Source of the DNA: Chamaea fasciata
Lineage: Eukaryota; Chordata; Aves; Passeriformes; Sylviidae
Reading direction: 5' to 3'
NCBI GenBank assembly: GCA_029207755.1
Contig: JARCOQ010000016.1
Coordinates: forward strand, 8,356,501 to 8,420,500
Length of the DNA: 64,000 bases
Of the stretch, positions 1 through 11,900 are shown one piece after another. How positions within the stretch are numbered: the first letter of the stretch is position 1; each line of letters starts with the position of its first letter. A program made the position numbers and the translations under genes. A model generated the notes under the pieces. The model was given only the letters and a program-made list of their open reading frames with translations. It was not told the origin of the DNA and made no database searches.

Positions 1-2095
1 AGTGGCCCTGGGGCTGTGCAGGGGTTCCTGTATCACCCTGGGCTTTGGGAAGTGCTGAGTAGCTCTGCACATCCTTCAAACCCAGTTCCTATCTGCTGGG
101 ATTTGTGTTCCCAGTGCTGGTGGAGCTGGTTGGGGTGGTTTGTCTGTGCCTGGGCAGCATCAGCCTGACAGCTTTGTGTAAACCCAGCTGGGGCCGCTTC
201 CTTCTCCGCTTCTTCCCACCCGCCGTGCTGCCGGCACTGGGCTGGAGGCAGCGTCCTCCCCCTGGATGCACTGTAGGCCCATGGGCTGAGGGGATGGAAG
301 CAGTGGCTGGAACAGTCACCTGAGAGGCAGGTGAGGTGCTGCAGGTGCCCCACAGCCCAGCTCCAGTGTCGGATCAAAGGTGGGATGCGATACCTGGACA
401 CTCCCAGAGGTGTGACAGGAAGCAGAGTGGTGACGTGGGGATGTTTCTGCCTGAGTCAGCCTCCAGCAGTCCCAGGGATCGATGGAACTGGGCACTGTGG
501 GGCTGCAGACCGGCCACACCTCTCAGACGATGGTGGGGTGAGCGTCACCCCACCCCAGCTCCATCAGCAGCCGCTCTCCACTCTGCTTTCCCATGGCGTT
601 GTGTGGATCACCCTCCGGCCAGGTACCTTCTGGTTAAAAGCAAACCCACCCACCCAGTGCCTGAGCTCCCTGTGTGGCTTCTACCTGTGGAGAGACTACT
701 TAGAACTGCCCTTCGGATATTCTGCCGGGAGGCAACCAGGGCCCTGCGTGGTCGAAGGCATCCTGGGAACCCTGGGGTTGCTCTTGCACCATCCCTGAAT
801 GTGAAGTTGGACAAATCTCCTTGGAAGAGGGAAATTTTTGCTCTGAGGTCTTGCTCAGTGCTGGTTGTTGCATTGTCCTCCTCTTGAGGAGCTCTCCAGA
901 GGAAACTGAGCCAGTGGAAAGGACGTGTGATTCCAGCTCCATCCTGGTGTTCCAATACCCCCTGGGACCTGCCTCCCACATTGGGTTTATTTTAAACCTT
1001 GCTTCAGCAGGGCTATTCCAATGCAGGTGTGATGAGCTTATTTCAGACACTTCATGTGCTAATTCATATCCCTTTCATTTAGGCTTGTACCTCTCTGGGC
1101 ATTTGCTTGGTTTTAGGAGGAGCTTGTTTAGGTTCGGCTTTAAAAAGCGCTGCTGCGTGTTCGTTTGTTGATGGGTGGATCCAGGCTGCCCACGCTGCCT
1201 GGCTCTACTTCATACCTTTCAGCTATTTTGGTTTCAGTATCTGGAATTGGATGCTTCTGCCAAAATAAGTGTAGCCCACTGGTGGTTTTTTATGACGCCG
1301 GTACAGAAATGACCGTGCTCTGTGTTAAGGGTGTGTATTTCAGGTGCTCGGTGTTTATTTACAGACAGTTTGAGCTAAAATTGGAATGGCTTAGGGCAAA
1401 ATTATGTCTGCTGGGGGGTGTGAGCCAGGCTGAGGTAGGGCAGGACTTCATGCCTGTAATGCTGGGTTAAGGCTGCTTGCTGCCGGCCCTGGTGATGATG
1501 TCGACTGTTGGTTTCATGGTTACTTTGTGCCTGGTGTGGCACTGGGGCCTGACTGCTGCCTGTCACACAGGCTGGATGCTGTAGGGTGCTTGGAGTGGCT
1601 GGGATGGCTGCAGTGCTGTGGCTTGTGTCAGGGAGAGTTTTTGCTCGTGGGGCTTTGCTGGGTTGGGCGCTTGGTCTTGGTCAGGAGCTGTGCTGGGGCA
1701 CAGAGGGGAGAACTGGGGGATGGAGGAGAGCTGAGCCCTGCATGCAGCTCAGCTGTCCGGAGCATCACCAGGGTGCTGCCTTGGTGTAGTGGTGCCAAGC
1801 GCTGGGGACATCATGTGCTGTTGTCACTGTCATGCACTTGCTCCTGCATGGTGGAGACCACTCCTAAGATCTTCTCACACCCCAGTTGCTCAGCACTCCC
1901 CCCAGGTTCTCTCACGGGAATTTGGGGACCCCGTTTCCTGTCACGGTGACCCACTGAAGGGTGTCTGATGGGTTGTCATTAGTCGTTTGCAATTCTGCTT
2001 TTCCCCTGTAAAACACAAGAGAAATTCGGGATGTTTGGCTCATCCCAGGCCACGCGGGTGGCCGTGGCCACATCCCAGCCTGGCAGGGAGCGTTG

Positions 2096-2257
2096 GGATC
2101 CCCCGCTCCGGAGTCCTCCCATGGCGTGGGCACGGATGCGTCACGGGCGGCATTGGGTGGGGGCGCGGGGCGGGGTGTGCCGGGGGAGTGGCTGAGCCTG
2201 GCTCACCTGCGGGGCGTTGGCAGCGTGGGCTGCACGGAGACGGGCACGGAGCCGGGC
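2096..2257 (+). promoter_or_regulatory. Candidate internal CpG promoter
   Basis: Positions 2101-2270 contain 19 CpG dinucleotides, far above the surrounding intron. Within it are a CRE-like TGCGTCAC (2137-2144), an inverted CCAAT box ATTGG (2152-2156) and a GC box GGGGCGGGG (2167-2175). A good ATG and a splice donor follow directly. The arrangement resembles a TATA-less alternative promoter for MPRIP. No transcript evidence is available from sequence alone. Confidence 0.4.
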
Positions 2258-2323
2258 ATGGAGCGGTGCTGGGCAGCTGGAGGTGCCATGGGGACCCTGG
2301 GGGAGCAGGGCACCAGCATCCAG
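2258..2323 (+). CDS. MPRIP: Candidate alternative first coding exon of MPRIP
   Basis: An ATG at 2258 with G at -3 and G at +4 opens 22 codons (MERCWAAGGAMGTLGEQGTS, then Ile-Gln) that end exactly at a consensus donor CAG|GTGAGC. The donor is phase 0, which fits exon 2 (also phase 0). The last residue before the junction would be Gln, as in the usual human exon 1. The peptide has no recognised family similarity. It would replace the usual N-terminus and leave the PH domain intact. This rests only on the ATG context, phase, donor and CpG setting, so it could be chance. Confidence 0.3.
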
Positions 2324-3993
2324 GTGAGCTGGGCAGGGATGGCGGGGAGCTCTGGGCTCTCTGCCAAACCCAGGGAGGGGTGGGGTGCCTTTCTGTGCCC
2401 CCAGTGTGGTCGTGGGAACAGGTGGAGGGGTGCCCAGGGCCCCCGACTCCCCCGAATTGGATCGCAATCCCAGCACTTTGTTTTCATTGCTTTAAATCTC
2501 ATTTAAACGGGGAAGGAAGGAAGGTCTTCTCAAATCATGTTTTCCCAGCTGCTGGGTGAGCAACACCTCGAGCTGGTATGTCATATTGTGGAGGGGATAA
2601 GAGATTTTGTTATTTCTTTTCACTTTATAAACAGCAAAAGGTCTCCTCCGGCGTGTTTCCAGTTTGCTTACTCAGTGCTTCATGCATTTGACAGTTTCTG
2701 GTGCATAGGCAGTTTCTTCTATTGTTTGCAGGGATTTTTCCAGAGGGGAAACTTTTTTTTAACATTACAAAACCACAGAAACTGGCAGGAGGAATCTAGG
2801 GGAGGTACTGAATTTGAAACAGTTTTAAACTTTAAGGAACAGAAAAGAATGAAAGCAACAAGATTAACTGAATCAGTTAGAGAAGAGCTGGGAGTGTATG
2901 TCCTTGCGACTTTTTGGCTGGGCCAGGATAGACGTGCATGGATGTTCCATGGTGGAAAGCACTGTTCCCAGACCCAGGGTCTCCTGGAGCTGGATCTGCT
3001 CTGGGTTTCCTCCCTCCTGGTCTGTCTTGGTATCTGTGGAGCCGCCTTGCTGGTGTGGCAATGCCTTGCCATTCTTGCAGCAGGATTTGGCCCCAGCCCT
3101 TGCCAGGTGTTGGCTCATCATGTACAGCTTGACAAGGCAGCAGGAGCGGTGCCTGCAGGACTTTGCGTGGGAGGACATGCCCAGTGCCCATCCCCATCCC
3201 ACCGCTTGCCATGGTGTGGGTCAGCTTCACCCTGCCCACTTCTGCATCCAAGCCACCCGTGGAAAGAGCCTGGATATTTTTTTTTTCCACTGACATACGG
3301 CAGTGCTGCAAGGTTCTTTCCGAGTATTCTTTCCCTTTCTCTTCCCGACTGCCTGAATGAGCTGTTTTCCCTCCTCCTGACTCTGACCTTCCTGTGTGCT
3401 CAGCCGTGGGCCTCTGGATGCTGCTGGCAGGGGGAGCGGGCTGGCAGGGGCTGCCCCTGCAGGGAAGCAGGAGTTGGATGTGCACAGCACAGGAAGAGGC
3501 TGGGAACTGGAGAACTGCCAGCGCTGGGTAGTTTTTCCTCTCTTAATTAACAAACGGAAAACATCGAGCTCTCCTTTGGAGTGTGTTTTTGCTTTGGAGT
3601 AGAGGCACGCTGCCGATGGCGATGGGAAGAGCTGTCGGTGGGGATGGGCTCTGCTGCTTGGCTGTACCCGGGAGGTTGGTACTCCGGGCACGGTGCCATG
3701 CAGGAGCAGCTGTGTTTGGAGTTTGTGGCTGGGGTTTTGCCTCCTCCCGAGTCCTCGTCTCAGTCCCGTTGGCACACAGTGTGTGTCACACCACGGGTTG
3801 CCATCAGACACCACGTTCCCTGCACTGGGAAGGCAGAGTTTGCCTGCATGCAGAAGGCTGAGCTCACGCAGCTGCCTTCGTGCTGGGGCTGCTGCAGTTT
3901 CCTGTGGTCCCTGACCATCGATTCCCTGTGGTGCTGATCCCTGTTGAGCCGTTTTCTGCTGTGCATGAGTGTTTCTCTGCTGTTTCTTTGCAG

Positions 3994-4071
3994 GCCAAAC
4001 CCATTTATGGTGGCTGGCTGCTGCTGGCCCCAGAAGGAACGGACTTTGACAACCCCGTGCATCGCTCCCGG
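3994..4071 (+). CDS. MPRIP: MPRIP exon 2: start of first PH domain
   Basis: Twenty-six codons, phase 0 at both ends, between TTTGCAG and GTAAGT. The peptide AKPIYGGWLLLAPEGTDFDN followed by PVHRSR is the first strand and loop of the N-terminal PH domain. The Gly-Trp-Leu start is typical of the PH fold. It differs from human MPRIP mainly by Glu for Asp in the APEG turn. This domain sits in the N-terminal half of the protein that associates with actin filaments. The upstream codons, about 41 in human, are on an exon outside the window. Confidence 0.96.
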
Positions 4072-5354
4072 GTAAGTGAAGCTGAGACATCCCCTCCCCA
4101 TGACGTTGGTGGGGGTGGCAGGAGGAGTAGCAAGGGTTGTCCCTGCCCTTGGGGGTGGCTGTGACCCTGGGAGTGCTGAAGGCACCTCTGTGCACCCATT
4201 TCCTTGTGTAATCCAGGAAGTTGGGAGATGTTTCCGGCAGCAAGGCTGGAATGCCTTCTCTGGGATGCAAGGTCTCCTGTGCTGGGCAGCAGCCTGGGGC
4301 ACTGCAGGTGCAGGTCAGGCTCAGACTGTGCAGTTTTATTGCTCGTTGCTTTTGCTTTTTGATGTTTTTGATGCTGCTCTGGTTTGCCTGATACGTGCCG
4401 TGCTGCCAGGAAGGAAGTCGGGCAAGTGGGTTGTGGTCTTTGTGACTCTGAGCTGTGCTGTGACCATCAGAAAGAAAGGTTCCCAATTTCCTTTGGGGCT
4501 TGGAAACATCTACTTTATTTTCTGCAGCTCATCGTGACTGTGCCCAGAGCTCTAGAGGGAGGCTGCATCCCATCCCCTCATGTGGATATGCCAGTGTCAG
4601 GCAGGTCCTGCAGCAAGGAAGGGGCTGAGTGGTGGTTCCCATTTGCTATAACCCTGCAGAGCTCTGAAGCCAAGTGCTGGCAGTAGGGACCTGCAGACAG
4701 AGCAGGACACACTCAGCTCTTTCCCAAAGAGGTTTTCTCATGCCTGGCAGAAACAGCAGCATCCTGTGGGGTCAGAGCATCCCCCACTTTCCTGTCCTGG
4801 GGGGGTGTGAGGCTCAGAAGGATGTGGCCAGGCTGATGTCCTTTCACTGCTGGCTTGTGATGAGGACTTCCAGCTTGTCCCTAAGCTTGTCTTGCAGGGA
4901 ACTTGCTGCTGAGGCTGCCAGGATGGGGCTGTTTTGTGCGTGGGAGGGATGGCAATGGTCTGTGAACCTTCTGTCATGCAGCCAAAATGCTCTCGGAGCT
5001 GTTTGTAATAAAAAAATTGCTCCCGAATGAGCAAGAATTGGGTTCTGAGTTCAGCCTGGGGTATATGGGTCATTACTTGGAGTCACAGCTTGTCATAGAC
5101 TTGATGGCCTCACATAAAGAGGGCATGGGACCCGGGTCTCCCCAGAACCCAGGCTGCCTGCTAAGCTGGGGCTGTGGAGGTCCACAAGGTCCTCTGTAGT
5201 TCTGCTTGTCCCTGAGCACCCTGGACTTTGCCCGAAGGCTGAGAAAAGTTAGATAAGAATTGCTGCACTGGGGCTATGAATCCAGGACCTTTTTTATTTC
5301 AGCCTGTTCGACCAGTTTTTGCTCTTGGCTGAAAACAACCTGGCACACATGAAG

Positions 5355-5374
5355 AAAAAAAAAAAAAAAAAAAA
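5355..5374. repeat. Poly(A) tract, 20 bases
   Basis: Uninterrupted run of 20 A. It is not followed by a recognisable retroposon, so it is probably a simple repeat or an old poly(A) tail. Confidence 0.9.
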
Positions 5375-5659
5375 GGCAGTTTTCCAGCCAGATCAGTTCT
5401 CCAATCTGATTTGCTGTGCAGCTGCAGAGGCAGCAGTGCCAGCATGGTGCCAGGATTGCCTGGGCAGTGCCATGCCAGAAGTGCAGCCACCATCCAAATT
5501 GAGCTCATGTGCTGCTGGGGGACACCTGGCATGACACCCTGTCACCCTCCAGCACTGGATGCTGGAATAGATAATGCAGGATGAAGCTGAGGGCTCAGAG
5601 CATTTAGTTTGGGGATCCTTCTGGTGCCTCCAGTATTCGTGGCATGAGCCTGAGTCATG

Positions 5660-5772
5660 AGAGGTTTAGTTTGGATATTAGGAAAAGGCTCTTCCTCCAG
5701 AGGGTGGTTAGGCACTGAACAGGCTCCCCAGGGAATGGTCAAGGACCCGAGGCTCCAGAGCTCAAGGCAGTC
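5660..5772 (+). repeat. CR1-like LINE fragment
   Basis: Reads GTTTAGTTTGGATATTAGG followed by the trp-motif GAGGGTGGTTAGGCACTGAA, matching the 3' region of avian CR1 in sense orientation. It is truncated before the ATTCTRTG tail and diverged. Confidence 0.6.
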
Positions 5773-5908
5773 AGCACTGGGCAATGTGGGCTGGTGCACG
5801 CAGACCTTTGACAGAGCCCTGCCAGCTGATGTGCAGCTCCAGTGCTCCCAGCAAGGCCCAGGGACTGGTGGGTACTGCCATGACCCACCTCAATGTCTTC
5901 TCTTGCAG

Positions 5909-5974
5909 AAATGGCAGCGTCGATTCTTCATCCTCTACGAGCACGGGCTGCTGCGCTATGCCCTCGACGAGATG
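5909..5974 (+). CDS. MPRIP: MPRIP exon 3: first PH domain, middle strands
   Basis: Twenty-two codons, phase 0-0, giving KWQRRFFILYEHGLLRYALD-EM. The Lys-Trp-x-x-Arg-x-Phe-x-Leu pattern is the beta-3/beta-4 hairpin of a PH domain, where basic residues usually face phosphoinositides. The sequence equals human MPRIP at every residue I can recall. A donor ATG|GTGAGT follows. Because its length is a multiple of three it could be skipped without a frameshift, but that would destroy the PH fold. Confidence 0.96.
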
Positions 5975-8924
5975 GTGAGTGCTGCCTGGCTGTGTCCAGG
6001 CTCCGGGGATCAGCTGGGTTATCTGCTGCCCTTGGAGTGCTCTGCCAAGCTGGAGGAGAGTTGTGCTCGCTGGGTTTGACTCTCTGCCAGGCTGGGTTTG
6101 TGTGGGAGCTCAGTGGACACTCTGCAGAGGATGGTGAGTGTTTCAGAGGCATGCAGGTCCCGCCTGGCCTGGGATTCATCAGTTGCTGACAGATCCCACG
6201 CTGTCAGGAAGTGCTGGAGGGGGTCCCCAAGGTCGTTCCCCCTCCTTTTTGCCCATTTTCCTGATGCCAGCTGGGTTTTGGTTGTGGTGAATCACCTTGG
6301 CAGTGTCCGAGAAGGAGGCCCTGCCTAGTGATGCCCGTGGAAAGTAGGTCAGCTGGAACGCCTTCCCACTGCCCGCCCTGGAGCTGCAGCTTGTCACCAG
6401 CACTGTTCCCATCAGTAAAAGGGGATCAAAGGAAGGGAAACTCGTCTGCTGTGAGCTGCAGAGTGGGGCTGGAGAGCCCAGTAGGTCAATCCCAGGAGCA
6501 CCCAGGACTGCTGATTTATCCTGCTGGCTACAGCAAGCCCACGGGAGGATGCCCAAGGCTGAGCACAGTGGACACCCATGTGCTGGGATCTGCCTGGGCA
6601 GGAGGCTCAGGAAGCCAGCTGGAGAGAGCACACCTGTGGGACAGGGACCCTTGGGGACCTGTGTCTGTGGCAGGGAGGCTCCTTGCGAGGTCAGTGTGCC
6701 TTGGTCCTCCTCCAGTGCCTCCTGTGAGGGCACCGTGCAATGAGGAGGCACGGCAAGTGTGGCTCAGATTTCCTGCTGTGTTTGTTTGTATTTTTACTTG
6801 GGGTTGGTCCAAGTGCCCTAAATAATTTAGATGTCTTGGGTAGGAGCAGTGAAGGCTTTAATACATTTTCAGTGTCAGCAACCTGGCTCTGCATTGGGCT
6901 AGTGTTTCCTGTCTTACACTCACAGGAGGGTGCTTTGTGTCTGGGTGGAGTAGGGAGATTCCCTAGTCTGAGGTAGGGGTGCAGGAATGCTGGGAGACAG
7001 AGTCTGAATATTTTTTTGCTGTTTTGCATCTTGAGGAGTTTGACCTGCCCCAGGTTCTGCAGTGTCTGGGCAGAAGCAGACAGGCAGTGCCCCAGCCCTG
7101 TGCCACAGAGGCCAGAGAGCACCCAGGGAACAGTAGGAACATCCTCCAGGCACGTGTGGGGCTTTTTCCCCTTGAGAAGGGAGAAAATGGAAAGATACAA
7201 ACAAAAAGGGAAGATGCACGTGTGCAGCATGGGATGGTGTCCTAGGCAGTGTGACACCACAGTGCTGGCTCCTGGACTCATTACCCCATGGCCACTTGTG
7301 GTGGGATGACTCCCAGGAGGGTCTGGCCTTGTCACAGTCGTAGATAGAGTGTCATGGATCCTTCCTCCTCACTGGGGTTCGACACATGGTATTAAAATAC
7401 CCTCCTGACCCTTCCATCCCTCCAGCTGTGCTGGCTCCTTGCCCTGTCCCCACTGTGGACAGGTGAGGCGTAACAGGGGGTGCTAGCAGAGACACTGTTT
7501 TTGCCATGTGGGATCCACTTTGCAGTCCACTCAGGGATGATCTCCCCCCAGTGTGCTCCAGTTTCTGTGCAGGAGCTGGGTGGGGGTCCCATGGGAGCCT
7601 TGGTGTGGAGCAGCCTCTGGAGCATGCAGGAGCTGGCTGGAGACCTCCCAGGTAGTTGCAGGCTGGGATTGAATGGCTCTGCTTGACCATTTCAGACATC
7701 AATTTTGTGGGTTTGGTAATTTTTGCTCTTATTAAAAGCGGAATTGGAGGGAGGGTGAGCTTGGGGTGGGGGAAGTCCTGGCCTGGTGATGGAGACATTC
7801 CTGTGCCTGGCCAGGGAAGTTGTGCTCCTGGCTCCCAGCAGGTTGGAGAGCAGTGGGGTGTGGAGGAGCAGCTAAAAGCACAACCCCAGGTTGGGGAGAC
7901 CACAGGGAGTCCCCAGAGATCTTGGTGCTGTGGTACTCGGAGGTGTTGGGATAGGGCAGCACTGGGCACAGGGAGCCTTTTGCCATGGGATGGGTAAAGT
8001 TTGGTGTTGGATTGGAGCATTTTGGGCGTGGAAGGTGGGACGAGCAGGCACCAACTGTCCTGCTTGTCCTGCTCTCTCCTGAGACCCGCCTAGGGATATC
8101 CCAGAACTGATCCTGAGTCTGTCCTCCTGCTTGGCCACCTTCTTTCTGTGTGTCCATCGTTCTGTCTGTCCTTGCTTTGGCGTAGTTCCGGTCTGAAAAC
8201 AGAATGAGTTCTGCATGATGGCTATGCTGGGGAGAATTTGCACAGGCTATGGACCTTCATCCTCTCAGACCAGGCTGAGCTGCCAGACTCTCTCCCTGGG
8301 GTCTGTCTCAGGCTGGGTGCAGTTGGTGGCACCCAGAACCAGCCTGACGACTGGGAATGCCCAGCAGATCCCACCCCCTTCCCCTCTGCAGGGACGCTGC
8401 CAGCAGCTGTTCCCAGCTCTGCCGAGCCCTGGCTAAGCCGAGCCTGCTCAGACGTGCAGAAATTCCTGCCTCCCAACTGTGGGTGGATGTGGAGGTTGTG
8501 TGATCACTTGGGGATGCCTCCCCATGCTGAACATCCATGACTGCACCCTGATGGTGGCTTGCTCCTGCTGCTGGACAAACCTTCGTGCTGGGACTGCTGA
8601 TGACAGGGACTGATGCTTCTCTGCAGCAGCTGTAGGATGACAAAGCCACTGTTATTGACAGAAAGCAGGAAAGAACAGGCTTGCGATTGAGCTGCTGTGT
8701 TGTGAGCGTCCAAGGACAAGTTTCAGTTCTCCTGGTAAAACACCCTGTGGCCTCCAGTGAAACCACTGCTGAGGGAGAGCAGCCTGGCTCTGTGGTGCTG
8801 GGGTGGTCTGGAGGTTTTGGATGGGATATGGGAGCTGCCACAAGAGTAGTGCCGGGCTCAGGGGCCAGAGCCAGCGAGTGGCAAGTGCAGAGCTTTTGCC
8901 TCCTTTTGTTTTGATTGCTGCGGT

Positions 8925-8976
8925 CTATAATTAGCGGCCGAGGTCTCTATAAATAGAGCCTGTCTGTGTGGGAATG
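8925..8976. promoter_or_regulatory. Candidate muscle enhancer: two MEF2 sites plus MCAT
   Basis: CTATAATTAG (8925-8934) and CTATAAATAG (8947-8956) both fit the full MEF2 consensus YTAWWWWTAR, spaced 22 bases start to start. The TEAD/MCAT core GGAATG follows at 8971-8976. The second site also reads as a TATA box. Combined MEF2 and MCAT elements are typical of skeletal, cardiac and smooth muscle enhancers. Activity is inferred. Confidence 0.45.
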
Positions 8977-11900
8977 GAAAGGCAGGAGGGGGTTTGGAGG
9001 GATGGAGAGCTCTGCCATGTCCCTCCCTGGGCCTGCAGGTGGGCCTGTGGCCTCAAGCACTGCCTGGGGATGGATCCAGCCCCGTGGCTGGGGCAGGTCA
9101 GAGGGGTGGGTGTGGATCTCCAGGCCAGCTTCTTAATGAGTCACTGCACATCCAGGGCCAGGCCTTGTCTCTGTGCCTCAATTTACCCCTGTGCCATTTC
9201 TCTTGGGCTGGGATTTATACTAGGTTGGCATTTTGCATCTTCCCTGGGGGTATTCTCATGTCACATAAGGCTTCATTTTGGTAGCTGAGACTATTAATTT
9301 AGAGGTTTTTTGCTTTATGCATATGCTGGTTTGAAAACAGGGCAAAATTCAGGCTTGTCTGGGAGCATCTCAGACTTGCAGGTGCTGTGAATGAGAGCCA
9401 AGGTGAGAGCATTTTTTGGATGGGTTCTTTTAGTTTCCCTGCAGGGATCCAGGAGGAGCATCCCTGGGCATGACGTGCCCATTTCACAACAAACTGACCT
9501 CACTCTGTGTCTGGCACTTCCCAGCTTGGTGAAATGTGTGAACCCTGTCTCTACTCTGCCCTTTCCTTGCTGGAGTCAAATTGCTTTGTGAAATTGGGAA
9601 GGGATCTAGGAGGATGCTTGAACCAGTAGTCGGCCACCTCAATACCAGAGTTTGCTGGAGTTGGATGATTGTGTCCTCCATGGTGGTGTTGCAGACCCTT
9701 CCCAAGCTCACAGCAGGGTGGTCCTGATCCTAAATCAGGAACTCGGATGGGTCTTAATGTCATTAACCTCAGTACAATGGATTAGACGTCCCTGCTCCAG
9801 CCTGTGATGGCAGGGAGGGAGGTCAGGAGGGAGCTGATGGGACTGGGGTGGGATGAAGAGCGAGGCCAGCCTGGCATCTGGGAATGGTTAGGGGAGCAGT
9901 GGGACCCCTGGGCTGAGTGTATAAATAGGAGAAGAGAGGCCAGCTCAGAGGTGGGAGGTCTGGCACTACACAGCAGGGCTGTGGGGTCACATCTGGAGAC
10001 CTGCTCGGCCCCAGGCCCCGTTCCTGGCCACAGAAATCTAAGGAACTGATAAATGGGTAAAAAAAGAGAATGGTATAAGCATTGGTGGCAGCTGGAGGGG
10101 GATCAGAGGAAGGGATGTGTGCTTTCTGATGTTGTGATTCACAGACCTGTGTAATTATTGTTTCCTAATTCACCCTCCTCCAAAAACCTCTTTATTTGGA
10201 GGAAAGGGGCATTTTAAAATGTCACTGTCAGCAGAGCTGCGCCGCGCTAATTTTCATTGTAGTTACCTCCTTTGTCATCTGTATTGTTTTAAGAAGCCAA
10301 GAACCCGTGTGTGTGTTTTTTTTCCTCCCTTTTAGATCAAAGCAGTTTACTTCAGTTTTGGCACAGAATTGAAATTCATTGGCAGGGATTAAAAACGAAC
10401 CTTAAACATCCTGGCCTCTCTGTCCTTACTTTTTCCACACGTTTTGCCATTAAAGTGTTTCCAAACTCTCCCTGCCCCCTCCTCCGTGGGAGCACCAGGC
10501 TTTACAAACCCCATTCCTCTCATCCCCAGCGGTTTCCCTCCATGGACACAATTTTGCCAGTGCCTCTGTTTGCCAGATCAAGACTTTCAGTTTCTGTTTA
10601 GCATAAAAAGCTTTTGGCTAGAATCAAAGCATGTTGGAAATTTAAAGTGAGCAGAGACAGGAAGGCTGGGTGGGAGTGACTGTGTGAGGCTCAGACAGTG
10701 ACAAGGGACCCCCATCCCAGTTTTTTTCTAAGACTGGATGTAGTGAAGTCAGGGTGGACAATGATCTGTGAGAAGGTTTTATGTGGGATGTTTGGTGTGT
10801 ATCTTATAGATAATGCCGTAGCAATAAGGAAATTATGGGAAATTGGGAAGCAGAGATCCTTTCTCCTTCAGGGAAGCTGGGAAGGAAAGGGACGCCTGAA
10901 ATCAGGGTGCAAGGGAGAGGGCACAAAGCACATCCTTATGGCTGCTCTAGAGGAGATGCAGAGACAGCACAAGTGCTGGTGACTCTGGACAGAGCTCAGA
11001 GGTCTTTGATGAATTTGCTGTGTTTAATTTTCAATACTGATTTGGGGAGAAAAAATCCATGAACCTACAGGGAGCCCTGGGGGCTCATTCCCCAGGACAT
11101 TGCTGAAGCCAGGACCAAGCCGCCTTGAAGGGGGTGAGAGGAGGATACACAGAACTTCATTTGTGGTTTTATATTAATGTCTGTCTCAATGCTGATGCAA
11201 GTGTCATTACTGGGGTTGGGAGTGGGGATCCCATAAGGGTGACTTTGGGGTGTTCACGTCTTCCCATGTCTCTCTCCTCCAAGTGTCTGACCCCAGTTGC
11301 TGCAGGAGGTGGGTCCTGCTGTCAGGACACCCGTGGGTTCCTCCAGGAATGGTTCCCTACATTTGCTGAACCCTCTTCTGTTTTATGTCTTTTAGTTTGG
11401 CTTAGTGTGTTTGGGAAGGTAAAACTGCTGAGCTGCAAAAGAATTTGGGAGGGGGCTGAGGGGACAGGAAGGTCTCCAGAGATGGCTCCATCATGAGTCC
11501 TGGCAACTGACAATGGCCAGGGGCCATCACTGGGGCCCCAAAAGTTCCTGGGTTTATTGTGAGCTTTGGAGAACACTGTTATCCACATCCAAGCCCCCCA
11601 GGAAGGACATTTTGTGGCTGCAGGACCCTCTTGAGAGAGGCCCTGGTGTGAAACAGTCTGTGGTGGGAGGTTTAGGAGTTAACAGGCAGAAAGAGGATGA
11701 AAGTGGAGTTGAAAGCTCGATGCAGCCAGCGACCTCCTAACACAAGCTGCTTTGATGACCTGGCCCAGGTGTTTCCTTCCTGGAAACAACACAGCTCCTA
11801 TTGTCTTCTGCAGGGCGAGCCACAAAGCTGGAATTGCTCTTAGGCTGAGCAGTGAGGACAAGTTCAAGTGGCTCCATCCTTCTGCTTTTTACCCCTACTC

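Larger units (their letters stand above)
1..3993 (+). other. MPRIP: Intron 1 (3' part)
   Basis: Non-coding apart from a CpG-dense block at about 2.1-2.3 kb that looks like an alternative promoter and first exon (separate entries). The acceptor is TTTCTTTGCAG at 3983-3993. I see no CR1 copy here. A 337-aa + strand frame (2537-3550) and a 419-aa - strand frame (3227-4486) show no recognisable domain and are treated as chance. Confidence 0.85.
4072..5908 (+). other. MPRIP: Intron 2
   Basis: Contains a 20-base A tract (5355-5374) and a + strand CR1-like fragment (about 5660-5772). Otherwise I see no coding or structural signal. The donor is GGTAAGT at 4071 and the acceptor is TCTCTTGCAG ending at 5908. 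Confidence 0.85.

Noticed and set aside
2537..3550. 337-aa open frame on the + strand
   Set aside because: Lies in intron 1 with no conserved motif, odd Cys/Trp-rich composition and no promoter or splice context.
4001..4010. CArG box CCATTTATGG
   Set aside because: It lies in the coding sequence of exon 2 (Pro-Ile-Tyr-Gly codons) that is conserved for protein reasons, so probably coincidental.
3227..4486. 419-aa open frame on the - strand
   Set aside because: It overlaps exon 2 in antisense, has no recognisable domain, and is low-complexity with GC-rich composition. Long chance frames are expected in this GC-rich DNA.
9918..9930. TATAAATAGG, possible TATA box
   Set aside because: Isolated. 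No first exon with a usable donor and ATG downstream, and no MEF2 partner site nearby.
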